A DNA stretch of 64,000 nucleotides from Terriglobia bacterium (GCA_020073185.1 JAIQFT010000018.1:27044-91043); one strand, 5' to 3'; counted from the first letter of the stretch, positions 6,760-16,013 are shown. The notes: generated from the letters alone by a model not told the origin. A program made the numbers and translations.

Positions 6760-9588
6760 TTACGGCCAGGTGATCTGCTTCATAAAGCCGGCCGTAGCCG
6801 GGTTGGAAGCCGGGGTGTGAGCGGCATCGCCCGTCGTTCCGGTGCGCGACATTTTGGTTTTGTCCACGATGTCGGTCATATTGATCTGAACAACGCTCTT
6901 GAAGCTACCGGCGAGTAGATAGCCGTAGGTCCGACCGTCGGAATTGTTGTGCACGATACCGACGGCGTGCGGATCGGTGGCGTAGAAGTAGCCGGTGAAT
7001 GCGGTGGACACATCACCGTAGATCCAGTCGCTCAGGCCTTGCCAGCCGGCCGTGGCGTCGGCCGGATGGGCCGGATCGTCGAGCTTGCCCACACCCCAAC
7101 TCGTGGAGAAGCCGGCCATGAACAGCGCGAGGTGACTGCTGCTGTCCACCGCCGAACCTGAGAATACGGGAAATGGGCTGGTTCCAAAGCTGACCAACTT
7201 TCCCGCGGTCGCAGGCAGAGCAAGCGTGTTCGGTGCTCCCGCCGCTCCCGCCGTCTTGGTTCCGGCACCCAGGTTGAGGAACAGCGCAGTGTTCGTATCC
7301 TCGTAGGTGAGGATGCCAACTTGCAGTCCGGTATCCACGGAGTCGCCGTCAATGTCGAGGTCCCAGCTCGAGTTGAAGCCGGTCGGCAGGCCCGACAGGA
7401 AATCCGCCACATAGGAGACGGGCGTGGTCGTGGAGCTAATGTCTATGAACTGGATGCCTTGGTAGTTGCCACACAGCAGGAAGTTGTGCGTCGTGTCGCC
7501 GCCGAGGTTCTCCGCCAGGAACAGGTTGGTGGGAACCGGCACCGGCGTGCCGAGCGTGGGCGGGCTGGTGCGCAGGTCGAAGAAAGCGTAGCCATCGGCA
7601 GTCGCCAGCCACACGCCCGCGCCAGCCACCGGGATGCCGCCCGCGATGAAGGCCGAGCCGCCGCTAAAGCCGACGGGGAATGTCGCCGCTATCGGCAGGT
7701 CAGCTTCGTAGTCAATCAACCCGGCAGGAACTGAATTATCGGTAGGTGGAGTGCCCGTCGCCAGCATCTCGGCGTTAACCACTGCGATGTGCTTGCTCCC
7801 ATAAGCGAACACGACCGCCTGGGCGTGTGCCGCGGTGCCGATGACCGGGATGACTCCGCCGACCGCCTGGTTCTTAAACGCTGTCGTGTACAGCCCCTTC
7901 CAGGACTTGGCTGTGGGAGCGGTGGGATCGGTGACGTCCGCTACTGCAACCCCCGACGTGTGCGCCGCAATGAACACATACTGATGGCCGCTGAAGCTCA
8001 ACTGGCCGATAGCGCCCGAACTGGATGCTCCGATGCCGGCCGAGGGAGGCGTCGCCGGGCTGCTAGCGATCGCAGCCGAAATGGCGCTGACGACGGAGGA
8101 AACCGTGCTGATCATCGAGGGTGGCGGCGGCGAGCCCGCGGGCACGCCATTCTCCTTGGTCAATTCGGTGTTCGGGCTGGTCACATAAGTCTGCACGCAA
8201 CTTAAGAAGTCAGTGTCGCCGGCATATTGGGAAAGAGGGATGCCGGGAGTGCCCGTGCCCGGGATGAACACCTGCGCCTTTGCGCCGCCCTTCAGGCCGA
8301 AGCCGTCGAAGACGCCATCGGCGATGTCGGCGCCGAGCGCCTTGACGAAGTTGCCGGGATCCACGGTCGGGAACGCGGCCAGGGCTTTGTGCGCGCACTC
8401 CAGCATGGCGCCACTCAGCAGGCCGACTTTGAAGCCGTCGGTACTGGCTGCGCCGATACTGCTCGTTGGGGTTGTTTTCTCGGGGTCGCTCTTGACGCCC
8501 CAGTGGCCGCTGATCAGGGTTTTCATGGTGGCGTGGGTGCTGGAAGCGGTGCCGCCGGCAGCCAGGGTCTTGATCGAGCTGGCGCTGCCGCCGAGCGCGG
8601 CTTGAGTCGCCGAACTGATCATGTCGGTGATGGGGGTGATCGCCAGACCGCTGACACTGACCGAGCCATCGTCAAGGAGAGTCGCGAGCGTGATGGTGTT
8701 TACGATCGGCGGATTGGTGACGTTGGTTTCGTCAACGTAGGTGCCGCCGCTGACTTCCACGCGCAGCGGAGCGCCGGCCGTGGGGAGCGACGACAAGGAG
8801 ACGCTGAAGACGCCGTTGGCGTCGGTCTTGCCTGTGCCCAGGGCGGCGCCGACGTCAGCGCCGGTGCTCGGACTTACCGCGAAGATACTTACGCTGGCGC
8901 CGTTGAGCAGGCCTTTGGCCGCGGTGCCTGCGATCACCACGGGATTCGCCGCCGTCAGGTTGGCGGTGGTGGTCGAAGTGGCCGACCCGGGATCGGGGTT
9001 CTTCACGGAAAAGGTGACACTGCCCGCGCTGGTCACCGTGACCGTAGCGGTCAGAGAGGTCGGGCTGGCCACGGTTGCCGCTACGCTGCTGCTGCCGAAG
9101 ACGACTTGCGCGCCGGAAACAAAGTTGGCGCCGGTGACGGTGATGCCGGTGGCAACCCCCACCAGCAGGCTACCGCCGCCGGTGACGGCGACGCTGGTGA
9201 CCGTAGCGATCGGATTCAACAGCGACAGCGAGACTCCGGCCGAGGTGACGCCCCCCGCGCTGGCGGTGATGGTCACGGTGGTCGGATTCGCCAGCGCGGT
9301 GGCGCCCACCGCCGGCGGAGTGTACTTGCCGATGCTGTCAATGGTTCCGGTGGTGGCGCTGCCGCCGGCGACCCCGTTCACCGCCCAAGTGTAGCCGCCA
9401 CTGCCTCCGGTGGCCGTGAATTGCACCGCGGCATCGCCCAGACGCGCACTGGAGCCAGCCGAAGAGACCGTGATGGTGGAAGTCGCAGTGGAGGAGGAAG
9501 AAGACAAACGGCCCGAAGGAGTGAATCCACAACCTGCCAGCCACGCAGTGGCGAAAATCGCGAGCAGCACCAGACACACTTTGCGCAT
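6760..9588 (-). CDS. Large lipoprotein with Ig-like/IPT domains and an LVIVD-like propeller
   Basis: A 942-residue lipoprotein with lipobox LAGC near residue 20. After a Ser/Thr-rich linker come an Ig-like module (about 30-120), an IPT/TIG-like module (about 130-210), a carboxypeptidase-regulatory-like fold (about 220-290), a middle region of unknown type, and from about 560 repeats such as GVAVADVTDPTAP that resemble LVIVD beta-propeller blades. It is probably displayed on the cell surface or in the periplasm. The start at 9588 is chosen because GGAGA lies 5 nt upstream. A GTGA-N6-TCAC operator is about 120 bases upstream, suggesting control by the nearby Crp proteins. Its substrate is unknown. 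Confidence 0.8.
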   Translation of the reverse strand: MRKVCLVLLAIFATAWLAGCGFTPSGRLSSSSSTATSTITVSSAGSSARLGDAAVQFTATGGSGGYTWAVNGVAGGSATTGTIDSIGKYTPPAVGATALANPTTVTITASAGGVTSAGVSLSLLNPIATVTSVAVTGGGSLLVGVATGITVTGANFVSGAQVVFGSSSVAATVASPTSLTATVTVTSAGSVTFSVKNPDPGSATSTTTANLTAANPVVIAGTAAKGLLNGASVSIFAVSPSTGADVGAALGTGKTDANGVFSVSLSSLPTAGAPLRVEVSGGTYVDETNVTNPPIVNTITLATLLDDGSVSVSGLAITPITDMISSATQAALGGSASSIKTLAAGGTASSTHATMKTLISGHWGVKSDPEKTTPTSSIGAASTDGFKVGLLSGAMLECAHKALAAFPTVDPGNFVKALGADIADGVFDGFGLKGGAKAQVFIPGTGTPGIPLSQYAGDTDFLSCVQTYVTSPNTELTKENGVPAGSPPPPSMISTVSSVVSAISAAIASSPATPPSAGIGASSSGAIGQLSFSGHQYVFIAAHTSGVAVADVTDPTAPTAKSWKGLYTTAFKNQAVGGVIPVIGTAAHAQAVVFAYGSKHIAVVNAEMLATGTPPTDNSVPAGLIDYEADLPIAATFPVGFSGGSAFIAGGIPVAGAGVWLATADGYAFFDLRTSPPTLGTPVPVPTNLFLAENLGGDTTHNFLLCGNYQGIQFIDISSTTTPVSYVADFLSGLPTGFNSSWDLDIDGDSVDTGLQVGILTYEDTNTALFLNLGAGTKTAGAAGAPNTLALPATAGKLVSFGTSPFPVFSGSAVDSSSHLALFMAGFSTSWGVGKLDDPAHPADATAGWQGLSDWIYGDVSTAFTGYFYATDPHAVGIVHNNSDGRTYGYLLAGSFKSVVQINMTDIVDKTKMSRTGTTGDAAHTPASNPATAGFMKQITWP

Positions 9589-9704
9589 GAGCGTCTCCAT
9601 GACACCACGTCCAATTCTCTGCGCAATGGCCAATTCACCGGCCACTGCGAACCTGGTCGGTCTAGGGCTTGGGGGGAATAATGCCGGCCATGACCGGCAT
9701 GGGT

Positions 9705-9718
9705 GTGATGTTTGTCAC
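9705..9718 (-). promoter_or_regulatory. Crp-type operator GTGA-N6-TCAC
   Basis: An exact GTGA-TGTTTG-TCAC lies upstream of the lipoprotein gene, centred about 123 bases before its ATG. It is the first of eight exact copies in the intergenic DNA between here and 23.5 kb. Confidence 0.55.
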
Positions 9719-9816
9719 CTTATCGTGTGACAAAGCTGGTGTCAATCTTGACCAACTCGATAATGCGCGCCGCTGATCCCAAGCGGATGCGGCCACCAGG
9801 AGCGCGGGTTGCGGCC

Positions 9817-10428
9817 TCAGCGCCCATAGCGTCCCATGAGTTCGCCGCGGGCGACGGAGTGACCCCGCATGGCCCGTTCGAGTTCGCCGCGGCCGGCGCC
9901 CGCTTTCAATCCCAGCACCGTGTCCAGCGCATACAAGCGGAAGAAATAGCGGTGAGGCTTTCCGGGCGGCGGACAGGGGCCGCCGTAGCCCAGTTTGCCG
10001 AAGTCATTGCGCCCCTGATTTCCGCCGGCGGGCAATTGCGCGGTCTTGGGCGCATTTTCCGCCAGTTCGCGCGCCGCGGCGGGAATGTCCCACAGGAGCC
10101 AGTGGGTGAAGGTTCCGCCGGGAGCGTCAGGATCGTCAAGGATCACGGCAAACGATTTGGCGGAGGCGGGTACGTCGCTCCAGGCCAAGTGGGGGGAAAT
10201 ATCCCCACCGTCGCATGTGTTCCGTTTTGGGAATTCGCCGCCGGGGGGAATCATTTTGCTATTGACCTGCATGGCTGCCTCCGTGTTGGCGGCCGCAGAC
10301 GCGGCCGCGGGGCGCGCGGAGGATGCTCCGGGACCGCGCCAACCCCTGATTTCATGCGCCTCCGCCCCAGTCCGCGTGTACACCGCCACGGTGAGCAAGG
10401 TCACAAAGAGTATGGACATGGGCCACAT
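9817..10428 (-). CDS. YbhB/YbcL-type PEBP family protein, exported
   Basis: A 203-residue protein with an N-terminal hydrophobic segment (MSILFVTLLTVAVY) and then a bacterial PEBP/Raf-kinase-inhibitor-like domain from about residue 53. The ligand-pocket signatures are clear: SPHLAWSDVP, ILDDPDAPGGTFTHW and the GYGGPCPPPGKPHRYFFRLYALD block. Family members bind anionic ligands, and the bacterial role is unclear. The start could be at 10428 or three codons later. It is separate from the convergent and divergent neighbours. Confidence 0.9.
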   Translation of the reverse strand: MWPMSILFVTLLTVAVYTRTGAEAHEIRGWRGPGASSARPAAASAAANTEAAMQVNSKMIPPGGEFPKRNTCDGGDISPHLAWSDVPASAKSFAVILDDPDAPGGTFTHWLLWDIPAAARELAENAPKTAQLPAGGNQGRNDFGKLGYGGPCPPPGKPHRYFFRLYALDTVLGLKAGAGRGELERAMRGHSVARGELMGRYGR

Positions 10429-10523
10429 CGTGGGATCATTTCACCAGAACGTCTCCGGCTTGCCAAGGGGCGGATGCGTGGCGCAGCGAAGCCAGTGTTT
10501 ATGAGGGTAGCAGCGGGTTGCGA

Positions 10524-10557
10524 CGAACGCTCGTTCGGCGCACCGAATGAGCGTTCG
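10524..10557. promoter_or_regulatory. Long inverted repeat upstream of the first crp gene
   Basis: CGAACGCTCGTTCGG and CCGAATGAGCGTTCG form a 15-bp stem (one G-T pair) around a 4-base loop, about 55 bases before the crp start. It has no T run, so it may be an operator or an RNA hairpin of a transcript from either side. Confidence 0.4.
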
Positions 10558-10610
10558 AACGATATTCCTTGACGCCCATCGTAAGATGGAATGTCACAGG
10601 GGGTTGTGTC

Positions 10611-11330
10611 GTGTTATCACCTTATGGACTTGACATCATAGAAAGCTGCTTCACCTGTAAGCTGAGGGCGGACAGAATTTTCTGCGATTTGCCCACAGCC
10701 GCCCTGCAATCATTCGAAGCCATTAAATATGCCAGTGCGTATCCGAAGGGCGCCGTGCTGTTTGTCGAAGGCCAGGCGCCCCGCGGAATCTTTGTTCTCT
10801 GCAAAGGGCGGGTGAAGCTCTCCATTTGTTCCACCGACGGAAAAACGCTGATCCTGAAAATCGCCGAACCGGGCGAAGTCCTCGGGCTCAGCGCCACCGT
10901 TTCCGGCAAACCATACGAACTCACGGCGGAGACGATCGATCCCTGCCAGGTGAACTTCGTCAAGCGCGAGGATTTCCTGCGCTTCCTGCGCGAGCACAGC
11001 GAAGCGTGCTTCCGCGTAGCCGAGCAATTGAGCGACAAGTACAACACCGCTTGCCACGAAATCCGCTCGCTGGGGCTTTCGCACTCGGCGGCGGAAAAGC
11101 TGGCCAAGCTGCTGCTGGAGTGGAGCTCAAAGAACGGGGAAGCGGCCAAGCAGGAGCCGCGCGTGAAGATGGCGCTCACGCACGAGGAGATCGCACAGAT
11201 GATCGGCACCTCGCGCGAGACGGTCACGCGGCTGTTCGCCGAACTGAAGAAGCGGCAGATTGTGCACGCCAAGGGGTCGACGCTGCTGATCCGCAACAAG
11301 GCGGCCTTGAAGGCGCTGGCCAGCAGCTAG
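10611..11330 (+). CDS. Crp/Fnr family regulator, CRP-like recognition helix
   Basis: A 239-residue regulator with a cyclic-nucleotide-binding-like sensor domain and a C-terminal winged helix. C13, C16 and C25 form a CX2CX8C motif, and more Cys occur in VLCKGRVKLSIC, so an iron-sulfur or redox sensor like FNR is possible. The recognition helix (SRETVTR, R202-E203-x3-R207) matches the pattern E. coli CRP uses to read GTGA. The GTG start at 10611 is chosen because AGGGGG lies 8 nt upstream. It is the likely reader of the GTGA-N6-TCAC sites. Effector unknown. Confidence 0.92.
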   Translation: MLSPYGLDIIESCFTCKLRADRIFCDLPTAALQSFEAIKYASAYPKGAVLFVEGQAPRGIFVLCKGRVKLSICSTDGKTLILKIAEPGEVLGLSATVSGKPYELTAETIDPCQVNFVKREDFLRFLREHSEACFRVAEQLSDKYNTACHEIRSLGLSHSAAEKLAKLLLEWSSKNGEAAKQEPRVKMALTHEEIAQMIGTSRETVTRLFAELKKRQIVHAKGSTLLIRNKAALKALASS

Positions 11331-11451
11331 GCCGCTGTGCAAGCTTGCCATCGCTCCGCCGCGCGCCTCCGGATGCAGCGGCGGAGAGACGCTTTATTGT
11401 TTTCCCTCGCAACCCCGCCCGGGACGCGCCTCTTGGGTTACGCATCACCAT

Positions 11452-11475
11452 AAACAGTGATAGGAATCACTGTTT
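11452..11475 (+). promoter_or_regulatory. Perfect 24-bp palindrome, Crp-type operator
   Basis: AAACAGTGAT-AGGA-ATCACTGTTT has perfect 10-bp arms and contains GTGA-N6-TCAC. It is centred 44 bases before the ATG of the Crp paralogue that lacks a DNA-binding domain, so activation or feedback control of that gene is likely. Confidence 0.65.
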
Positions 11476-11507
11476 TGGCTCGCCGCAGCAAGCATCATTC
11501 CAGTGTT

Positions 11508-12026
11508 ATGGAGAGCGCAAAGGATCATAGCTGCTTCGCCTGCGAGTTGCGGCCGGACCGCGTATTTTGCGATCTTCCCGCCGAAGCGCTGCAGGCATTC
11601 GACGCCATCAAGAGCACGACGGTGGTTCCGCGGGGTGCGACGCTGTTTGCCGAAGGCAAGCAGCCGCGCGGCATTTACGTGTTGTGCGAGGGCCGCGCCA
11701 AGCTCTCGGTTTGTGCCGACAGTCGCAAGCGCCTGATGCTGCGCGTGGCCGGGCCGGGCGAGGTGCTGGGGCTGAGCGCCTGCATGTCGGGCAAGCCGAA
11801 CGAAGTGACGGCGGAAATGGTGGACACCTCGCAGGTGGCGTTCGTACGGCGCAAGGACCTGCTGCACTTCTTGCGCGATCACCGCGTAGCCTGCCTGCAG
11901 GTCGTGCACCTGCTGAGCCAGGACCTGCACCAGGCTTACGACCGGGTGAGGTCGATCGGGCTGGCGCGCGCGCGCCGTCCGCACCCGCTGCACTTGTCCG
12001 CGCATGCCGCGGAGCACAGCAACTGA
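11508..12026 (+). CDS. Crp/Fnr-like sensor protein lacking the DNA-binding domain
   Basis: A 172-residue paralogue of the preceding Crp protein. It keeps the CX2CX8C motif (C9, C12, C21), the VLCEGRAKLSVC segment and the long dimer helix (DLHQAYDRVRSIGL), then ends in 20 unrelated residues instead of the winged helix. No helix-turn-helix is visible in the other frames before the terminator at 12046. It could form inactive heterodimers with the full protein, or act as a sensor on its own. It has its own palindromic operator. Truncation by mutation is the alternative explanation. Confidence 0.85.
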   Translation: MESAKDHSCFACELRPDRVFCDLPAEALQAFDAIKSTTVVPRGATLFAEGKQPRGIYVLCEGRAKLSVCADSRKRLMLRVAGPGEVLGLSACMSGKPNEVTAEMVDTSQVAFVRRKDLLHFLRDHRVACLQVVHLLSQDLHQAYDRVRSIGLARARRPHPLHLSAHAAEHSN

Positions 12027-12045
12027 CAAGTTAGCATTGCGCAAG

Positions 12046-12069
12046 CGCCCGCTGCGGCGGGCGTTTTTT
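12046..12069 (+). terminator. Intrinsic terminator after the short Crp paralogue
   Basis: CGCCCGC (12046-12052) pairs with GCGGGCG (12057-12063) around TGCG and is followed by six Ts. It separates the regulator genes from the cytochrome operon. Confidence 0.88.
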
Positions 12070-12138
12070 CCTGCCTGGAAGGGCGGGGAGAGTTTTGCAC
12101 AGAAGCAGCCGGAAAGCGCAAAGCACGTCACCGAGCTA

Positions 12139-12154
12139 TGTGAGCGATCTCACA
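12139..12154 (+). promoter_or_regulatory. Crp-type operator TGTGA-N6-TCACA
   Basis: TGTGA-GCGATC-TCACA matches the E. coli CRP consensus core exactly. It is centred about 96 bases before the decaheme cytochrome start. Confidence 0.65.
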
Positions 12155-12242
12155 GCCTCTCCGCCCATGGATATCCGATGCTACCTGTGCCGTCCGGGGT
12201 CCGATGCGGATCCGCCCCGGTTCTGCCTAGGAGCTAATAGCA

Positions 12243-13262
12243 ATGAACGAATTCAAAAATCATAAGCGGTTCGCGATCTCCCTGGCCGCTGTGATGCTGG
12301 TCATGCTCGTGGTGGCCGGCGTCAGCGTCGCCGGCGAGCTGCCCAAGGCGGCTCCCGCCCCGGCCGCCGACAGCGACTACGTCGGCAGCGATACCTGCAT
12401 TACATGCCATGATGATCAAAACCGCCGCTTCAAGAATACTGTGATGGGGAAAGCTTTTGCGAATCCCCACACAGCCGACGAAAAACTTGGATGCGAGTCT
12501 TGCCACGGACCCGGCAAGGCTCACGTGGAAGCCGGCGGCGGCAAGGACACCATCCCCATCACTTATGGCAAAGACACCAAGACCTCAGTCGAGGAACAGA
12601 ACCAGTCTTGCGCGCAGTGCCACAAGAGAGGCAACCGCATGTTCTGGGCCGGCAGCCCGCACGAATCGCGTGGTATGCGGTGCGTCGACTGCCACCAGGT
12701 CAAGCAGCAGCTAAAAAGGTCCTTGAGCGGCGAGGCATTCTTGACGGAGCCGCTGAAGGACACCGGAGGTCTAGTCAAGCCCGAGACCGAGCTCTGCCTG
12801 CAGTGCCACCAGATGCGGCGCGCGCAACTGCAGCGCTCTTCGCACATGCCGTTCCGGGAAGGCAAGGTTACTTGCACGAGCTGCCACAACCCGCACGGTT
12901 CGCCCAATCCGGCGCAACTGAAACAGGCCACCGTGAACGAGAACTGCTATAGCTGCCATGCCGAGCGGCGCGGCCCCTTCCTGTGGGCGCATCAGCCGGT
13001 GACGGAAAACTGCGACTCCTGCCACGAGCCGCATGGTTCCTTCAATCCGCAGTTGCTGAAAGCGCGCATTCCGCGGCTCTGCCAAGAGTGCCACAACGAA
13101 TTCGCGCACGGGACGGGCACCATCGGCTACCCCCTGGGTAACGTCTCCGCCAAGGGCCAGCCCATGGGCTATCCCAACAAGACCTTGAACCGTGGCTGTG
13201 CGAACTGCCACTCCAAAATCCACGGGACCAACGCCCCGTCGGGTACGTTCTTCCTGCGCTAG
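12243..13262 (+). CDS. MtrA/DmsE-like periplasmic decaheme cytochrome c
   Basis: A 339-residue exported protein with ten CXXCH heme sites (CITCH, CESCH, CAQCH, CVDCH, CLQCH, CTSCH, CYSCH, CDSCH, CQECH, CANCH). Heme number, length and signal anchor match the MtrA/DmsE family, which forms the heme wire inside an outer-membrane porin. AGGAG lies 10 nt before the ATG. The MtrB-like porin gene starts 18 bases downstream, so the pair is an operon, preceded by a Crp-type operator. The direction of electron flow is not shown; export to extracellular acceptors is the usual role. Confidence 0.93.
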   Translation: MNEFKNHKRFAISLAAVMLVMLVVAGVSVAGELPKAAPAPAADSDYVGSDTCITCHDDQNRRFKNTVMGKAFANPHTADEKLGCESCHGPGKAHVEAGGGKDTIPITYGKDTKTSVEEQNQSCAQCHKRGNRMFWAGSPHESRGMRCVDCHQVKQQLKRSLSGEAFLTEPLKDTGGLVKPETELCLQCHQMRRAQLQRSSHMPFREGKVTCTSCHNPHGSPNPAQLKQATVNENCYSCHAERRGPFLWAHQPVTENCDSCHEPHGSFNPQLLKARIPRLCQECHNEFAHGTGTIGYPLGNVSAKGQPMGYPNKTLNRGCANCHSKIHGTNAPSGTFFLR

Positions 13263-13280
13263 GAAAAAGGAGAGAGAGCA

Positions 13281-15956
13281 ATGAAAATATTCAAGCTGTT
13301 TGCGCTTTGTACACTGCTCGCGCTCCTGCTTGTTCCGGCGGCGGTTTTCGCCCAGGAACAGGCGGCTCCCGAGCGCGGCGTCGTGGAGTTTGGCTTCCGC
13401 GGGGTTACGGGCGAGGTTTACGGTCGCACTTTCCCTGCATCAACGGCGTTACCCGGATCAACCTTCAGTCCCGATGTGTTGAACTCCGGCCTTAACACTT
13501 ATCAGGATCACAGAAGCGGCTTCTACATTCCGAAGTTCAACGCCTTACTGGACGGCATTTTCGGCTCCAACAACTACCTCCGGATTCAGTCGGCCAGCAA
13601 CGGCTTTGCCTTTGAGGGCGGAGGAAGTCTGACTCGAGATCAGAGCGTACTGGTTACGTTTGGTCAATACGGACATTACAAGATGCAATTCCGCTTTGAC
13701 GAAACGCCGCACATCTTCAGCGGCACCACGCGTACGCTGTTCAGCAGTAACGGCGCGGGCGGGTGGACGCTGCCTGCGGGCGTGCAATCCACCACGTATG
13801 CCTGCCTCAACGGAACACCAAACGCCGGCGGGATAACGGGATGCCCGATTACGAATCAAATGTTTGCGGGCTTTACCACGAGCGCCGCTAATAGCGCTAT
13901 CAGAACCAACGGCACCATATCGAGCTTGGTGGCCGGCGGCCTGGTAGCAGGCGTGGATGCGCAACCGTTTACCCAGCAGGAGAGCCGGAAAGCACTTACC
14001 GGTTCGATGAGCTGGAACATCACACCCGACGTGAACGTGAACGCCTTGTTCTCGCGGGAGCACCAACTCGGCACGCGGCCGATTGGCTTCGTGATGGGCA
14101 ACGGCTCGACCGGCTATGCGGCCGAGGCGCCGGAGTCGATCGACTACTACACCAACAATGTGAAGATCGCCACCGAGTTCGGCCGGAAGAACTGGGACGC
14201 ATCGCTGGGATACCAGGGGTCGTTCTTCCAGAACGACACTCCCAGCATGGTGGTGGAGAACCCGTTCTCGACCGTGTACAACAACACGACGGTGGGACCC
14301 GCCACGGGACGGATGGACCTGTACCCGGACAATAAGTACCAGCAGTTTGTGGGCCAGGGTGCAGTCCAGATTGGCAAACACATCAGCTTGATGGCGAATG
14401 TCACCCCTGGGTGGATGTCGCAGAATGCGAATTTTCAGCCTCTGACGACCAACACTTATGTGAACTTAACTCCAGATCCTGGTTACCCCGCTTTCCTGCC
14501 GGCGCAGAGTCTGAACGGCAAGGTGGACACGCTGGCCATGAACTACACCGCGGTATTGAAGGCAACGAAAGACCTGAAATTCGTAGCCAAGTACCAGCAT
14601 TACAAGTACGACGACGGCACTCCGGAAATGCTGGTCAGGCCGGTCATAGCCGATACGGCATTCCTGACCAGCTTCCACGGTGCGACAGCCTGGTTTGACC
14701 CGCTGCATCCAGCGGAGAGCCAGCTCGCTGCCGCTACCAATTCACCAACGGTCGCGAACTATAGATACTATGCCCCCTCCGAACACAGCTCGTTCACGAC
14801 CAGGCTGTTCGATATCGGCGGTACATGGTTCTTTACCAAGAAGAACTCGGTGAAGTTCGGCTACCAGCGGGGCTGGACCGACCGCACCCAACGCGAGGTT
14901 GCCGAGAGCATCGAGGACTCGGTATACGCTGCCCTCGACATGCGCCTGCGCAAGGATCTGACGTTCCGGGTTTCGGGGCGTCACCAGAACCGCGTGCCGC
15001 AGGAGTACGAGATCGACACAAGCAACTACTATTCCCGCATGTTGGATCAATCGTCACGCGTTCGTAACCGCGGCGATGTGTCGCTGCAGTGGGATGCCAC
15101 TCAGAAGCTGAGCCTCTCGGCCTTCTGGGGAACGTTGCAGGACAACTACAACCAGCGCGGCGGAGTCAACAGCCCGGTGCCGCTCGGCGACGCCACGTAT
15201 AGCGCAGGGACCGGCGTTCCGACACCGATCTATGGACCGTATTACGCCTACGGGTTGCTGACCAACGTGGGGCGCAACTACGGCGTGGATGTCAATTACG
15301 CGCTCACTCCAAAGGTCGTGCTGTTCGCGGAGTATGCGCGTGAGAAGAACACCGGCATCATGATCGAGGGCAGGGGACTCAACACCCCCGCAACCTGTAC
15401 ACCCACGGGGGCCGGCTTCGTTTATCCGAGTTCCTGCGACCCAATCAACGACCTGCTGACCGCTCCCAAGGATGTGGTCAACAGCTATTATGGCGGAGTG
15501 GATGTCACTGCCTCCAAGAAGCTCGACTTCAGCCTGTATTACAGCTTGTCGCTGGCGCAGAGCTTCAATTTTAGCGATGGCGTGAACTGCCAGATCGGCA
15601 ACGGCTGGACCACAGGGACCTCCCGTTGCGACACGCAATTCACTAACTGGAGCCTGGATCAGGCTGCCTATCCTGCCGTGAATTTCGGTTATCCGCAGAA
15701 CGTCAACCGGATTCATGAGGTGGGCGTCGTTACCAGGTTCAAGCTGACGGATAGCCTAGTACCGAAGTTCCAGTACGTGTTCCGGCAGTTCGCCAACAAC
15801 GATTGGCAGACCGGCGCTGTGAATCCTTACAGCTTTGCCGGGACTACCGCTGACTCGGGCGGCGCGACTGCGTTGCAGAAGATGCTGTTCCTGGGCGCGG
15901 ATCAGCCGTCGTACCGGGCGCACGTCTTCACGGCTACGCTGGAGTACCACTTCTAG
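13281..15956 (+). CDS. MtrB/PioB-like outer-membrane beta-barrel
   Basis: An 891-residue protein with a Sec signal peptide (cut after VFA) and a long run of alternating beta-strand segments that ends in EYHF, an aromatic terminus typical of barrel insertion. Its place directly after a decaheme cytochrome and its repeated patterns (for example YARE and FRQF strands) match MtrB/PioB, the porin that sheathes MtrA. It is longer than Shewanella MtrB (about 700 residues), and the N-terminal CXXC of that protein is absent. AAGGAG precedes the ATG. No outer-surface cytochrome follows. Confidence 0.88.
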   Translation: MKIFKLFALCTLLALLLVPAAVFAQEQAAPERGVVEFGFRGVTGEVYGRTFPASTALPGSTFSPDVLNSGLNTYQDHRSGFYIPKFNALLDGIFGSNNYLRIQSASNGFAFEGGGSLTRDQSVLVTFGQYGHYKMQFRFDETPHIFSGTTRTLFSSNGAGGWTLPAGVQSTTYACLNGTPNAGGITGCPITNQMFAGFTTSAANSAIRTNGTISSLVAGGLVAGVDAQPFTQQESRKALTGSMSWNITPDVNVNALFSREHQLGTRPIGFVMGNGSTGYAAEAPESIDYYTNNVKIATEFGRKNWDASLGYQGSFFQNDTPSMVVENPFSTVYNNTTVGPATGRMDLYPDNKYQQFVGQGAVQIGKHISLMANVTPGWMSQNANFQPLTTNTYVNLTPDPGYPAFLPAQSLNGKVDTLAMNYTAVLKATKDLKFVAKYQHYKYDDGTPEMLVRPVIADTAFLTSFHGATAWFDPLHPAESQLAAATNSPTVANYRYYAPSEHSSFTTRLFDIGGTWFFTKKNSVKFGYQRGWTDRTQREVAESIEDSVYAALDMRLRKDLTFRVSGRHQNRVPQEYEIDTSNYYSRMLDQSSRVRNRGDVSLQWDATQKLSLSAFWGTLQDNYNQRGGVNSPVPLGDATYSAGTGVPTPIYGPYYAYGLLTNVGRNYGVDVNYALTPKVVLFAEYAREKNTGIMIEGRGLNTPATCTPTGAGFVYPSSCDPINDLLTAPKDVVNSYYGGVDVTASKKLDFSLYYSLSLAQSFNFSDGVNCQIGNGWTTGTSRCDTQFTNWSLDQAAYPAVNFGYPQNVNRIHEVGVVTRFKLTDSLVPKFQYVFRQFANNDWQTGAVNPYSFAGTTADSGGATALQKMLFLGADQPSYRAHVFTATLEYHF

Positions 15957-15980
15957 TTCTGTAGTTTATGTAGTCTTAGG

Positions 15981-16013
15981 CGAGGGCGGCCCACCGGCCG
16001 CCCTCGGTTTTTT
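15981..16013 (+). terminator. Intrinsic terminator of the MtrAB-like operon
   Basis: CGAGGGCGGCC and GGCCGCCCTCG form an 11-bp stem around CACC, and a run of six Ts follows within two bases. Confidence 0.92.

Noticed and set aside
8227..9681. 484-codon open frame on the plus strand
   Set aside because: It is antisense to the large lipoprotein gene. Its translation is Arg/Gly/Ala-rich without domains, while the minus strand has a signal peptide, a ribosome site and recognisable modules.
11940..12026. Hidden helix-turn-helix of the short Crp paralogue in another frame
   Set aside because: All three frames were read; none resembles the SRETVTR-type helix, so a simple frameshift does not explain the missing domain.
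12004..12237. 77-codon frame after the short Crp paralogue
   Set aside because: It spans a terminator and the operator region, has no ribosome site and has no sensible composition.
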